From Crotophaga sulcirostris (Eukaryota > Chordata > Aves > Cuculiformes > Crotophagidae), in assembly GCA_013397455.1 (NCBI GenBank), contig VYZB01000096.1:2210521-2274520 (forward strand): a DNA stretch of 64,000 bases, read 5' to 3'. This document shows, piece after piece, positions 35,021-48,840 of this stretch. The translations under genes were made by a program, and so were the position numbers. Within the stretch, counting starts at the first letter, position 1. Each line of letters begins with the position of its first letter. The notes beneath the pieces were generated by a model. The model had not been told where the DNA came from. It worked only from the letters and a program-made list of their open reading frames with translations, and did no database searches.

Positions 35021-38000
35021 GTATTACTGTCTAAATTTACTCTTCTAGGTTCAGCAGAAGTCTTTCTTATTCATAATATATTATTATGAATTCCATAATA
35101 TTTTACTGGTGAAAAATAAGGAGAATCTAATTTTTACAACAACCAGAAAATAAATATTATGGGTAATGAATATTTAACCACAGAAATTACCAACAGAAGA
35201 AAAAAAAATGGTGTGAATTTTCTTGTTGACTTTTAATGATAAAAATAGTGCAAAAGTGTTTCTTTATTAAATTGAAGAAGTCTTTATTTGGTTTTGTTTG
35301 ACAGACATTTGGGTTTGGTATGGCCTTTAAAACTTCATGGTGGGATAATAGCACTGTTCGGGTTTGAAACCTGAACATAAAAGGCAGGAGATATCTTAAA
35401 AGATAATCTGTTTTACAACAAAGCATTGGAATTGTGAGTTTAATGATTATTTGAGATGAAAGTTCTCATACGAAAGAGTATTTCTCATCCTCTTCTAAGA
35501 GGAAAGATAATACTGTAATCATAGCTCAAACCAACAAAATCAGGGAATCGTACGCTTTTGCTGACTGCAACAAAGAATATCTTTAGTATGCAGCCATGCC
35601 ACCTTTAATCCAGTACTGATGGCTACTGCTACCAGCACACAGTTGGCTGCACAGCTCAGCGTGTCCTCTGTTACCCTGGTGCTCTACTGAGTTTTTTAAC
35701 TCACTCAGTGGTCTGTGTTAGACAGTTTTTGGTTCCCTTGAGTCAAGTCTAGCTAAAGTGTACATGTATAGTGATTTGTATCCCTTACGCAGCAAAGACA
35801 GCATTACGTGCTGTCTGGTCTATGCAGCAGCTGCAAGACAGTGATCAGCTGATTAGTCAAGAAGTGTTCCTACCATGCAGCCACTCATCAGCACACATGC
35901 AGGTTTTATACCAGGTATTATACATCTGGCAGGCTGGGGAAAGGCATATAGGAATAGGAGCCAGAGGAATACAGCTGGGCCTGAGGGTAGAATGAAAAAA
36001 AGATGATAAAATAAGCAATCCTGGATATTGCAAGGTGAGGTGCAGTCAAATATTGATAAACCCAAATATTTAGTGAGCTACCTAATTACCGAGTTTCACA
36101 GCCCTGTTTTAAAAAATTGTTAAAAGTCTGAGCTTGTATGCATTTCTATGTTGTCTATGTTGTCATCCCTGTATTTCCAGATATTTCACGGTTATCTCTT
36201 AGACTGCTTAATTTTTGCCCCTACTATGTTGCTATTTCCTTGCCATAGGCCTTGTGCTCATTGGGAAAATGGGATAATGGATTTTTTTGTTAGCTGCCAT
36301 GTAAATTTTATCAAGCAGTCCTTTTTAAACTAACATAATATTATACAGACTTTATGGTACAAACAAGGGCAAGTCATATTGTTAGCAGTTTTTTTTGGCT
36401 GTGGTTCATTGTAGGTCTCTTACTAGAATATCGAAAAAGCAGACATTTTTGAGCATGTTGCCCTTGTTCATGTTGGAACAATCTAACCTTGAAGATATTC
36501 CACAGTAAAACTTATTCTGTCCCAAAGGAATGTTTTTTATCTTTTCTGCATAAACAATCAGATTTTGTTGACCTCTATTCAAAGGTTTTGCTCTACTCTA
36601 AGTTTCCAAAGATTGAATGAGCACTGTGTATCCAAGACCACTAAATCTTCTGTCTTAAATAATTTATCTTCAAACAGTAATAGACTCAGTTTTCAGATTA
36701 TTACCTTAATTAGAAAGATATTTAGGAAAACTTAAGGCATTTTTATATTTCCACTCCCCTGTTTGCTTTACTACAGTCTGAAGACACGAAGAATGTGTAG
36801 CCGAAGTGATTTGCAGTACTGGGACCAGAGAGGCGGGGATCCTCAGGAGTCCCTTGTTTCTACTTACCGTACTTTCAGTCTTAGTTTGGTTAGCTTTCTG
36901 TATGTGCTTAGTAGTCACTAAGGCTTTCAGACTGCATGTCCTTCCAAAGAGAAGGACTTTCATATTCCTGTTGTTCCATTAAATTAGAAATGTATCAAAC
37001 TAACTTATGATTTTAATAATAAGGAAAGAAAAAAGGGGGTTTTGATGGATATATGACTAAAGCATGCAGTATGGTGGAATTTTGAAACTAAAATCTTTCT
37101 ACTCTCCTGGGAAAAGGTACGAAGTTTTGGAGAAGTTTTACCAGGTGCTTGAACATCAATAGGATTCTTACACAAAACTTGGATTTACAATTTTCTAATT
37201 TCATTTCTTGTTTACTTCATACAACCTTTGAAACACATTAAGCCTTTTAAGTTTTTCCCACGTTCTTTGTGAGCACTGACTTTTAAATAAAGATGGTAAC
37301 GCATCTGCTTCTAAATTTCTTCTTTTCAGATGCTTATGACATATGATTTTCTAATGCAATATATTGAATGACAATATCTCCTTGAGTGCTATTGAACAGT
37401 CTTTTTTTCTAGCAGCATTATCTAGTCTCTTTTGAAAATCCTGCTTAAAAACCTATTTTTCTTTTTCTGTTTTCTATTATATTTTGTATTGCTTATGTTA
37501 AGACTGAAAAAGTGGTCATTAATATCTGCCCTATGTTAGCTAGCCTTTTTACAGGAAATAACCTTCTCTTTCGACAACTTGTAAAATTATGGTCTTTACG
37601 GTTCAGTGAATGAATCTGCTTCCCTTACCTAAGTTTTTGATGTACATTTAGTTCTTTTAGGATCTTTTAGCTTTTGGATTTCTGCTGACAATTCTAGACC
37701 TGTGTTGCATTTTAATTCAGACTAGCTGTGTGGGTGGGAAAGTTTGATGTTCTTAGTGGTTTTGAAATATTTATTTATTGCTTTTCTTTTTTTGTGCTGC
37801 TATCACTATGTTTGCAAGTATTTTGATTTATCCTTGTCTTATTATCCACATCCTTCTCTCATTTAAGGTTCTTCATTCATTTGCAGACTTATCACAATCT
37901 TGGTTTAAATATATACCTTCTTTGCATGAAGCATAATACTTCAGCCATTTGTCTCTCTTTGTTTTCTTTCTTTCTTACTTACCCCAGTTCTTTCATTTTG

Positions 38001-38541
38001 TATTTTCAGGTTTTATTTAACATGACACTTCACTTTGCTCTTTTTTCTTCTGCCATGTAAATACTGTATCACATCAAGTATGTTTGCTAACTTCTGTCAG
38101 GTACTCGTAGTGATCTTTTCCATAAAATTAATTCTTGTTCAAAGTGTTTGACCTGTGAACCAAACTCCAGAAACCCTTAAGAAGAGCAAGAATTCTCTTT
38201 TGGTTCCTCTTTAATATAATTTATATAACTGAATAAAAATAAATCTCATCTATGCTGAATTTACTCTTCACACAGGATAGTGGAAAGAGGGACACTGACA
38301 GTTTTTAACTTTTAGATTACTTGTACATAGCTTTCAAACCACTTAAGGCATTCATTTTGCTGTCCTGAACAGTAAACTTTGTTCCGCATGAAGTTGTCTG
38401 TCATCAGCAATTCTGTGTGGGAGAACATCAGCATCTTCATGTGCCACATAGAATGCTCTTACATGCTTATTGGTAAAAGCAATATAGGATTTTATATTGA
38501 TTTTAGAAAAATTCTATAGCACATTACTAATCACCACTTAA

Positions 38542-38889
38542 ATCACAGAATCACAGGATCATTAAAAGACATCTAAGATCATCAAGTCCAGCCATCAGCC
38601 CAACACCACCATGCCTACTAAACCATGTCTCAAAGTGCCACATTTACACACTTTTTAAATACCTGCAGGAATGAAAACTCCACCACCTCCCTGGGCAGCC
38701 TGTTCCAATGCTTGACTGCTCTCTCAGTAAAGAAATTTTTTTCTAATATCCAATCTAAACCTCCTCTGGCACAACTCGAGGCCATTCCCTCTCATCCTAT
38801 CACTTGTTACTAGAGAGAAGAGATCAGCCCCCACCTCGCTACAACCTCCTTTCAGGTAGTCAGAGAGCAATAAGGTTTCCCCTCAGCCA
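38542..38889 (-). mobile_element. CR1 LINE 3' fragment, antisense
   Basis: A clear reverse-complement CR1 3' end. It starts ATCACAGAATCACAGGATCA (the terminal octamer region), then AAGTCCAGCCATCAGCCCAA, the CCTCCCTGGGCAGCCTGTTC block, and CTCGCTACAACCTCCTTTCA before truncation. It covers about 350 bases of the 3' UTR and tail-end region. A 62-codon open frame inside is incidental. It is in opposite orientation to the CR1 at 58041-58494. Confidence 0.95.
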
Positions 38890-41800
38890 AATTGTCATAA
38901 TACTAAATATAATTCAATGAAATGCTGAGTGGTTTTTTTCTTTCTCTTGACTGAAGTTGAATAGGCATTATAGTTAATGAAGTTCAAGGAACATGGGCTA
39001 TAATTTCTAAATAGTTATCTTCCCAGGTGCTTCCTGATAATGTATATTGAACTGTCTGTAGCCTACCAAGTACAACTAACCTACTGAGTCTGCTTTTATG
39101 TACAAAAAAAAGACATGTACTGTCAAGACCATTTAATCATAACAAGTCTCACCTATCATTGTTGTAAGTTTTAAATATTAAGTGAGATATTAATGTTAAA
39201 AATTCACTTCTACACCAGTATCTCATCTGCACTACATAATTTTATGAGACACTTGTAATTCATGATATCTTTCAACAGATGAAACCTGGAATAATGTAAG
39301 GCAGTGAATTCTGCATAAAGTGCATTTTAAGTCTGTAGAGAAGAGCTTTTCCAAGAAAAAGAATGCAGTCACTAGCCTTGAGAAGAAAAACATTTATAGT
39401 GATAATTTTTTCTCATTACACAAAAGATAGCAAGATGTTTCAGGGGCAAAATAAGAATACAAATAAGATATTTATTCAGAGGATGGTTAGAGCCAAGTAG
39501 ATTAGGAAAAACAGTAACAACCAATAAAGAAATTCTTATTGAGCTTACAAAAGTGGTTCTGTTTTTGTAAAAGAATGAAAAGCAATTATTCATTTTTGCT
39601 TCACTTCTCAAAACACCTGAGGAGTCCTTTGTTCAAAGGAATTCTTTCACTGTCATGTTGCAGCCTTCCCTGCAGAGGAAACAAAAGGCCCTCTCTCTGC
39701 TTGCTGATAATGTGATCTGAATTTTTATACCTGGATCTTGTTGATGATTGCTGCTGAAGGCAGATACAGAACACACAAGTACTTTGGTTACAGCTTGAAG
39801 TCAGACGCCTATTGAAAGACATGTCAACAGCATTAGTACAAAGAGTGGATGTCTTCTACCCTTACTAAAATGAAGGATTTCATTGCAGATCACCAGCTAG
39901 CTCTAAATGGGATTCCATCCATGGGAATGTTCTTTGTGGGTTCTTCCTTGAGTAAAAAATAGCTTACTGTCTATCAGTCTTCAGAATTCCCCCCAAAATT
40001 GGATGTGATATTCAAGCATTGTTAAAACAGTCCTTATGTTGACCCCTTAGGTCAAGGGGTCTTTAGTCATTTTCTTTGCTTTAAACAAGTGAGATGAGGT
40101 GTATATTATTTACAACTTTATGCCTACACTTCTTAACACAGGAATTTTTATTATCATTCTTCAAGCATTTCCTTCTATTTTAGTTTCATTTTCAATGTGT
40201 CAAAGGTAAAGTTTTGTAATACTTTTACTATTTAAAAACCCCCCACCTTCTTAATATCATTTCCTCAGCTGACAAAACATCTTTCTCTTCAAACATCAAA
40301 TTTCTCTCAACTAATACAATTATTTAAAAAAACCCTAGTTTTATATTTTTAGATATAAGCTGTATCACTTTACTTTGAAAACCAAGATGTAATTAAATTC
40401 AAGTTATATTTGCAGATAATGAGTAATTATTAGCAGCGTTCTCTTCTTTGAGAAAAAATTAAACAAATATGAACTCAGCACCTTAGTTCCTGTTCTGCTA
40501 CAGTCCTAATAGCTAAAGAGTGACAAAGGCATTTTAACAGATAATGAACAGCTGCAAGGAAGTTGCATTCCTGTCAGACACGCTCTTGACAGATACTTCT
40601 CACATAAGGGAAAGTCTTGTTGGAATGAGTGACAAATGTGATGAGGAGCACTTCTAAGAAGGCTCTTACATACCATTAGTGCAGTAGAGCTAGAAACATC
40701 TCTTGAAGAACTGAATTACTATGCAGCAAGTGAACAGTTGTTCTTACTGTAATGTTTTCTGGTTCCTTTCACTATATACTCATTCTTCCTGTACTTGTCG
40801 AATAATATTTTGATGCAAAAAAAATACCCAGATCAATCCATAACGTATCTTTAATTATTCAGATATTAATAATTCAATTTATTTGGTCAGTTACTGTCAG
40901 CACTTTTTCAGAGGACATCCAGAATCTGCATTTAGATGTTCAAATCACGACAGAAGCTGAGCACATTTGTATAAAAGAATTGAACTGCCTCCAAAGTGCC
41001 CATGTGTGAAGCATTTCTGGCAATTTGATTATATAATTTTTATAATTAGTGCTTGTTCTAAGCCCAACCACAGTGAGTGTTAAAAATGAAATATCTGATA
41101 AAGAGAAAGCTTAAAGCCTCAATGAAGTACAGATGTTAAAAGTGGAGAAAACACCACTTAGCATCAGTGTCTGAACCAAGTCTATTATTTTGCCTGTGAT
41201 GAACAGCAGTTCTAATATTGCTTTTCTAGAACAATTTTCATACAAAGAGTTTCTCTCAAGTCAGTCAAGCAGCAAGACATTTAATTAAAAGCTTAATTAC
41301 TGCTTTTCAGTTGTTTTTTATTTTCAGGGTTATTTTAATGCTGTTGATGTGAACCTCATATTTTGAGGTTTGGAATTTTTCTGTAATTTTGTGCTTGAAA
41401 ACTACAGAATTTTATAACAATTCATTAATTTTAGTGTTTACTGAACTGCATAACATAATATTAGCACAGTACAGCTATAATTAATGGATGAATACTTTAA
41501 GTCAAATATATTAATAATCTCTTTTAAAACAGATAAAATTAAAACTTCAGCTCCAAGGAGGCTATATTTAGTGTGCCTTGTACAATCTCTCATTTGATAT
41601 GTATCATAGTTTTTAATGAAGCCCTCCCGTGAAAAGAAGGTGGTGGCATTGCATATATCTTTGTCATGCACCCATCTTTTAAGAGTTTGCAGCTCACAGG
41701 TGTTTATCACTGATTATACTGATTATCAGGTTCTCTGTACTCTGTATGTTGATTTAAGAGGCTTTCTGTAGTTACAGAGCATTTGATTCTGTGGTAAAGT

Positions 41801-43613
41801 CTTAATATTTATAGCTGCAAGCAGATTCCAATGTTCATCCTATTTTTACTACTGCTATAAATAACTACCTGCTTTGCTCAATAGCAGTTCCTTGGTCAAG
41901 TTGAATTTATGACCTGTTTTTACTCTCTGTAATTTTCTTCTGCTAGAAAATATTTTTACTTTCTTTTTCTAATCTTATTTCCAGGACAAGGAGTATTTTT
42001 GAAATTGGAAAATAAATAATACCTTTTTCAATTGAAATGTCACCATAATTTTTGAAATGTCACCTGTCCTGGGAGAGACATGAATGTTTCAACTCCTGGG
42101 CAAGCAAAGCTGGTCACGTTCTAGAGAGAGTTAAGTTAGGAGTACCAAAGTTACCATTTCACAATGGTCAATCCATCATCAATAACAACTTTCAAGTTTG
42201 TTTGGGGTTTAAGAAATCCAACATTAATTGCTAAACGTATTTATTACAGTGTTGGTCACTTCTGGGGTGGTTCTAGGCGTGTTGTTAAGCCTCCCATGTA
42301 AGCTTTGTGTTTCTGTCCTGAAGCTTTGTAACTGAGGAGCTGGTCCATTGTGCTGTGTGTATCTCTTGTGGCTGCACAATAATCACAAATTGCTTGTCTT
42401 GCTTCTGAAGTTCATGTGTCAATGAAAGGCACATATTTCCTATATATAGAAGTATTTTATTTGGTAAGTAGTAATTGCAACAAAAACCATTAAAATGTAA
42501 TGAAAGAATAAATATGGGAAAGAGATTGAATCAATTATTTTGGTATCAGCAGAGTCTCAATATACTTTCATTCTTACACAATTTCTTAGGTACTATTTAT
42601 ATTCCTGCCATATCTCAATGTATCCAAGGTAGTTTCTTATATTTTCTGAATTTTGAGTTGAAATCTCATACCAGTTGAAGTCTCAAGGTAAAGTCTAGCA
42701 CGTGGCATCTTTTTCACCTGGAGGAAAAAATCAGTGCACAGGTGACATAAAGACATGGTAGATCCCACTAGCTGGGCACACAATGTGCTGTCTATGTGAT
42801 TCAAACAGAGACAGCTGTTTCATCTTGTAACAGGAGTAGTCACAAACTAACTGTACTAAGTTCAGAAGGTAAAATAAATATTACACTGGGCCTTAAGCTT
42901 GGAAATCTGCATTTATTTGTAAAAATAAAACAGTAAATAAACCAGTAAGCCAATGACATTTCAATAGAAATCTAATACTTAAAAAAATCTCCACTGTTAT
43001 AAATAAAGGAAGCTTTTTTTTTTTTTTTAATAAGCATAAAGACTTGAAGACCAAAGAATCATTAAACTGTGATATTCTGGGACAACATGCCTTCAGGACA
43101 GATACTGTAGCTCTGGACTACTTGATCTGCCAAAGCTGGCTTTAGGCAGACTTGCTTAAGTCCAAAAGTGATCAAGAGACTTGCTAAGTTCTTAACTTTT
43201 GGATCTGAAAATTTTGTACACAATTATACTTTTTTCTCTGAGTGTGTTTCTCAGAACTGCCATAGTGCGAGTGCCTAGTCAGCTAGCTCCTCCGTAAGCC
43301 TAGCAGTTGTCTTAGATTCCCAGGAAATGAAAACATAGTTTTCACCTTGTCCATATTCAATTCTTTAAGAAAATACGATATGTAAAAAAATAACATATGT
43401 TATGTCAGAAAATGTAGAGCTTTTGATCCTGGATGAATGGAATAATCTTCCTGTGTCCTTGATTTTAGCAACTAAGTTCAAAATATGGTATCTTCTATAA
43501 GCTGTGTTTACATGACTCTGTTAACAGCATGTAGTTTTTTGGATCATTTTTTCTGAAATACCTGATTTTTCTTGTGCATTTATAAAGTTTAAGTATTTTC
43601 CTTTACCATTTAG

Positions 43614-43721
43614 AATTTGTACTCGCTGTAAAGTCTTGCAATGATGATGACTATGCTAAAAAACCTAAGGGCCTTACTCGATCAATCCTTAAACTCCCTT
43701 CTCTGCATATTAAACACGTTA
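43614..43721 (+). CDS. RIMS2: Candidate RIMS2 alternative exon (108 bases)
   Basis: From the acceptor TTTCCTTTACCATTTAG the phase-1 frame is open and reads E-FVLAVKSCNDDDYAKKPKGL, then TRSILKLPSLHIKHV. Ending at GTATTT (donor at 43722) makes 108 bases and keeps frame into 46029, changing the junction Asp to Asn. A GTTAGT at 43718 is an alternative donor but would give 104 bases and shift frame. Two CG dinucleotides in an AT-rich intron and a balanced, charged composition favour real coding. Against it, both donors are weak, the frame stays open into the intron until about 43827, and I do not recall this segment in RIM2. It is a candidate only. Confidence 0.4.
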
Positions 43722-44159
43722 GTATTTTCTGGTATTGTGATTTTATAAAATGGACATTTTTATTTAGTAGAAGTATTAAATTCTCACAGAATGATCACAG
43801 AAAGTTATCTCCTGTGAAAGTCTGATAAGCTTCCATGCAAATTAAAATAAATATCTCATACACGTTTTCCCTGCTTTCTCTGAAAATACTGGTTTTATCA
43901 ATAAGGAATACTTTGTGCATTATTTTTGTATTGAGGACAATATTTGTTTATTGTAACTGGCAAATATCTTGTGGATTTGCTTAATTAAGAAATTTGTTAT
44001 TGCTTTGTTGCATTTTTTCTTTTATCATTCTTGAGCATTCAGCTGTTACTTTGGCTCTTTCTCTTTTGTTTAAAAAATTGCAAAATTGCAGAGTCTATTG
44101 ATTTCCAGACTTCCTTGCAAAAACTTTACTTCAAATATCAGGCTCTGAATGGCTTGCCC

Positions 44160-44530
44160 TTTTAGCGAACATGCTGTTCAAGCTGTGCCTCACACAGTAA
44201 ATTTGATTGTGTTTTTATTTAGGTGATTTTATACTGTAGTTGTTTGGCTGTGATGCATTCTGCGGAGTCAATCAGGTTAAGGCTACCTTGGTAACTTACC
44301 CCACTCTAGAAAGTTTTCCTATGAACCATGAGCTGCCGAGAAACACTGCTAACCCTGTTGTGCAATCTCTCCACCTGTCCTGTGTGACTTAAAAGAGGGG
44401 TTATATGCTTGATAAACCAGTGGATGGTTTTGGGAGCGTAGTTACCCCCTTTATAGATTGGGGTAGCCTTGGTTGATGATACCTTGTTGATATTCAGTTG
44501 CAATAAAGCCGCTCTTAAGAAAAGCAAGGT
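44160..44530. mobile_element. Possible LTR fragment
   Basis: A GC-richer patch that ends with a polyadenylation-like CAATAAAGCCGCTCTTAAG (44501-44519). A TATA-like GGTTATATGC and CTTTATAGATTGGGG lie upstream, a layout typical of an LTR U3-R region on the plus strand. The ends are not defined and the family is not recognised. Confidence 0.33.
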
Positions 44531-46028
44531 TAAGATTGAAAGCAGATGAAAACATTCAGTTACAACACCTCAAATAAGAGAGAAAATAAACTGTTTACAT
44601 TATGAATCAGTAAAGAAAAGATAGCTCTTTATTTATTGGCCTTCGTCACAGTTCACTCCATTTCTTGCAGCTAATTTCCCTTTTAACTTGTGGGAGGGAC
44701 TTATGGTGATTCATATATGTCCCTGGGCCTAAGACCATACAATGAACAGGAATGCTTAGTTGGAAGTATTGAACATTATTTGAACCATAAAATGGACTCA
44801 ATTAATGAGGTTTTGCTTAGGTGCTTACTGAACATTTTCCAGGAAGAAAACTGTGCACAGTCTAGAGTAGAAGACCAAGTACTCCTGGGCTCTGAGAAGC
44901 TTCTCCTGGAAAAATTAGTTTTATGAGCCAGAATTTTTCCACTGCCATTTGGATCTCTAAATGTTCATTACTTGGTTCCTGTCTTCAGAACAAAAAGTCA
45001 GTTATATCAGTTGTCATAACCACAGTAGCGGTTTGAAGACTTGTTTCTGCAAAACGTTATCAGCAGGTTAAGATTTGAAGTTCTTCCATTTCTTATCATT
45101 GTATACTAATTTGATCTTCACAAAAATTGTGAATACTTCTTTGAAAATGCTGTATATCTGGCCTCTTTTTTCCACAGAGGATATTGTACCCTGGGACCAT
45201 GAATTCATCTTTTTCAATTTGATATGGACAATCACTTTAATATATACTGCTTTTAAAAAAGATTTTTCTTAAAAACCTATGTAAAATGACCGTGTCTTAC
45301 GCTTTTAAGCTATTATAATTGGGATGGCTTTTGCTTAGACCATTTGTGTCTTCTATTATCCTAATTCAAGTTTAACTCTAGGATGTAAGCAGGTGTCTTC
45401 TGTGGCCTTAGCTTGTATGACTGTGAAGGAGTCATGTTGTTTACGTTCAGACCTGTGAGTGAAATCTGATTCATTGAGTAATTGTTACTTTAATTGTTTC
45501 TGAAATACAAGTCTTTCTTGAACCCAAACTCTATATTTAACCCCATAGTAGTTTCCTATTCCAATTTTTTAAACTGAACCCTGGATTAGTTTTTAATTGT
45601 GGACATTTCTGTTTGAAGTATATTAGATGTAATCATTATAATACAATTTTAATTAGAAAATACAGTAATCAATTTTGTATGTTATTCTAAGGAAAAATGT
45701 CAATTTTATTAGTTTTATTATCAATGCATTATAATGACCACAAATTTCGATATTTTGATTATTATAAATCCCAGTTTGGTGCATGGCAACTTATTTCCAT
45801 ACTTTCAAAGTATAACTATAGGACGTATAGTTGTACTTAGATTAAACATAACAACAGGAATCAACTTTACTTACATATTTTAAATTACAAAACCCCAAAA
45901 GGATATATGATAATGTTCTTGATCAAATTTAATCTCTTATCATGCTTCTAACTAGTAGAAATATGGTAGGAAACTAAAAAGTGCAATTTCAAATTCATTG
46001 TATATTGTATATTTGCATTTCTTTTTAG

Positions 46029-46185
46029 ATTATCGACATAATGGGAGAGATCTTCAAAGTTCAACGCTATCAGTGCCAGAACAAGTTATGTCATCTAATC
46101 ATTGCTCTCGATCAGGGTCCCCTCACCGAGGAGATAGTATAGGACGGACTAGATCGTGGTCTCCCAGTGTCCCTCCCCCACAAAG
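46029..46185 (+). CDS. RIMS2: RIMS2 exon, Ser/Arg-rich linker
   Basis: A 157-base exon, phase 1 at its start, ending two bases into a codon. The acceptor is ATTTCTTTTTAG and the donor GTAAAC. After a shared Asp it encodes YRHNGRDLQSSTLSVPEQ, VMSSNHCSRSGSPHRGDSI and GRTRSWSPSVPPPQ. It matches the RIM2 linker; RIM1 has a comparable TLTVPEQ and SVSPHRG pattern. The RSRSxSPHR and RTRSWSPS motifs are basic-Ser-Pro sites likely to be phosphorylated (inference), and no folded domain is expected. The last two bases, AG, are completed to Ser by the T at 51041. Confidence 0.97.
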
Positions 46186-47348
46186 GTAAACTCTTCTTTA
46201 ACTATGCGGGTATATAAATTTAAGTGGTATTGATCCTATAACAACACTGGAAAGAATCTCCAGACCTTCAAAATGGCAATGAATTAGTTAGCTCTTATGA
46301 AATTATGGAAAGATAATAATGTTTTGTCTTACATTATGCTGATATGCAAAAATTCATTTAGTTTTGCCTTATTTTAGTACATTCCAATCTAAGGAAGGAA
46401 AGCTATTTCTCCAGATTTTCATTTTCAAGAGCTATTTAGAAGGTGCCATGTTTTATAGCATGTGATGGTTTGGCATTTTCCTAGCTTAAAATTAAGGTTC
46501 TAGGAGAGCCAGAGTTCCTACTCATAGTAGCTTGCTTTCTACTATTTTCTTCAAACTTCTAAAAGCATCAAGAATAAATTGACACATGCACAATTTTATA
46601 CCAAAAGATATCAACTGCTGATCTTAGAAGGCCACTGATGACTATTTATCTTGTGAAACAAAGATAAGGACGTTTCTTCCAAAAGCTATCCATTTTGGAT
46701 AGTGGCAGCTACTTGACTGAATACACTGTTTAAGCCAGAATTAAGAATTTTTCTGCATGGGTAAGCAGAAGGATAGATATAAAAAGGGAACGAAGCCTAT
46801 TTTCCAGCATTTTTGTCACTGTGTATGGCTAAGTTTCCGATGGCTGTAATTCAGCTGGAGTAAAATAAATTTTTTCTTTGCCCCTAATGTTCACAGTTTC
46901 CATTTAACACTGAAGATTGGTTATCCACTATTTCCTGTCAGGTATATGTGTGTATCCCTTTCTTCTGCAGCCGTTCTGATTCTCTTGTGCTCTGCTTTCC
47001 TTTCTGTTTTCTTTGTTCTTTCTGTTAGCTTTAAATTCTCTTGACTTCATAGTCTCTTACTTATGTGTTTACTTACAATTTCCCCTAACAGATACAGACT
47101 AAATGATATCCTTTTACACTAGTGATGTATTAGAATCCCAGATAATCCAATATCATCACAGACAGCTAACAGGCAGAAACTGCAAGTTTCTACTTGAAAT
47201 CAAATACCATATGTAAATACAGCCTGACTTTAAATGAAACATAAATAGCAGACACAGAGGAGCCTATTCCGATGTCGAGTATACTGATTTAAGTTATTGC
47301 CTGAGGCTATTTGTCTTGGATATAGACAGAAATATGAGCAAAATCTTT

Positions 47349-47400
47349 TTGTGTGCCTGTGTGTGTTTGTGTTTTTTTGTGTGTGTGTACATGCTGTGTG
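47349..47400. repeat. TG-rich simple repeat, interrupted
   Basis: GTGTGCCTGTGTGTGTTTGT-type runs with a T interruption, about 50 bases. It lies within an intron. Confidence 0.85.
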
Positions 47401-48840
47401 CTAGTCATTAACACTTGCCCTACATCAATGAAAACGCTTCTTTTTATTCTCTTGTACTTTTGCATTTCTTCACGTATGAAATGTTTCTTGCTTTCTGACT
47501 TTACCAAAGCTAAATTTTTAAATATAATTTTGATCTTACAGAGAAAAATGTCTCACCTGTTTCCTACAATGTTGCAATCAAATGCATTATGTAATATTTC
47601 CCTGCCTACACACCAGATAGTTTATTTGAGGACTTGTCGAGCCCAGAGAGTTGGTTTGCCAGACTTGAGAGTTTGTAGAAAAGAAGCATAATCCATGGGT
47701 TACAGAAATGTCTTTTTTCATCCTGAAAGCTGTGACAGTTATTAATCACATTTGCACCATGCTTAGTTGAGTTTGTTATACGTGTGCTGCTGTAGATATG
47801 TTCTAACTGCAGTAAGCATGCTGCACGCCCAGAGATCTCCCACATACTGATTGATGCCCCTTCAGGCAGGAGCTCTTGGGCCATAGAAATGCAAATTGCT
47901 GTTGTATCTTAGAAGCTGTTTTGCAGTCCTCAGTCCTTCTACTGGATTTTGTTAATCAAGTCCACCAAAGCCTAATTGTGTAGTAGCTGACAAGAATTTT
48001 TTTCTGTTCTTGTAATGATTTTTGCTAATTTATTTAATGGAATGTTATTCACTTTGTATATCAGAATGGAGCTTAGACTGTGGCAGACACTGAACAACAA
48101 TATGTTTAGCTTTTCCTAAGAGTCTCCATTTTAAAAAGCAAGATGAAGGTGACTGTAGAAAGTGGCTAGGCTGAAATGGTGTAGTAAATCTAGTAGGATG
48201 CTCATTATTCTCTACCATCACCACCTGCAATTACACCTTTTCACCTGCTTATCTGGTTACTCAGTACATATTCTGTCAACTGCAACGAAGTTTTAAAGGA
48301 GTGAAGATATATGTTGTGAAAGCAACTTTTCTAATATGGAGCAGGTTTTGTTGGAGAAAGTGTGGCAAAGGCAACCTTAGCAGAGTGAAACAGAACTGAA
48401 ATAATAGTAATAGAAATAATAGTAGAAGAAATACATTTGTGTGGGATGTGAAAAAACAGCATGAAGTCAGAATCTGATATACAACAGAAATTTAAGGAAT
48501 AAATTATTTATGTAGAACAATAAACCAATAATACAATGTTATTGAAAGTGATTTGAGCAGACAGGATGGTACTGAGTTGTCAGGACTAAGGCTTACAATT
48601 AGAGTTTAGGCAGGAGTTTTGATTGTGTGGGCAGATAGCAAAGGTCAGATCTTTGGGAAGTTTTGTAAAGAAATGACAGCTTCAGAAAACTTAAATATTT
48701 AAGTCAAAAGAAGACATGAGTAAAATAAGGTGATACTACTATAGACAGAAAAAAAGCCAGATTTTTTTTTTTTTAAGCCTGAACAGAAAAAGAGACCCTG
48801 AGAAAAAGGGTCAGACAGAAACTAGAATTCTGAAAAGTGG

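Larger units (their letters stand above)
35021..46028 (+). other. RIMS2 intron (11,008 bases)
   Basis: AT-rich intron with a minus-strand CR1 at 38542-38889, a T tract at about 43013-43028, the candidate 108-base exon at 43614, and an LTR-like stretch at about 44160-44530. Patches near 35560-35990 and 36770-36850 are less AT-rich but unassigned. Confidence 0.75.
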
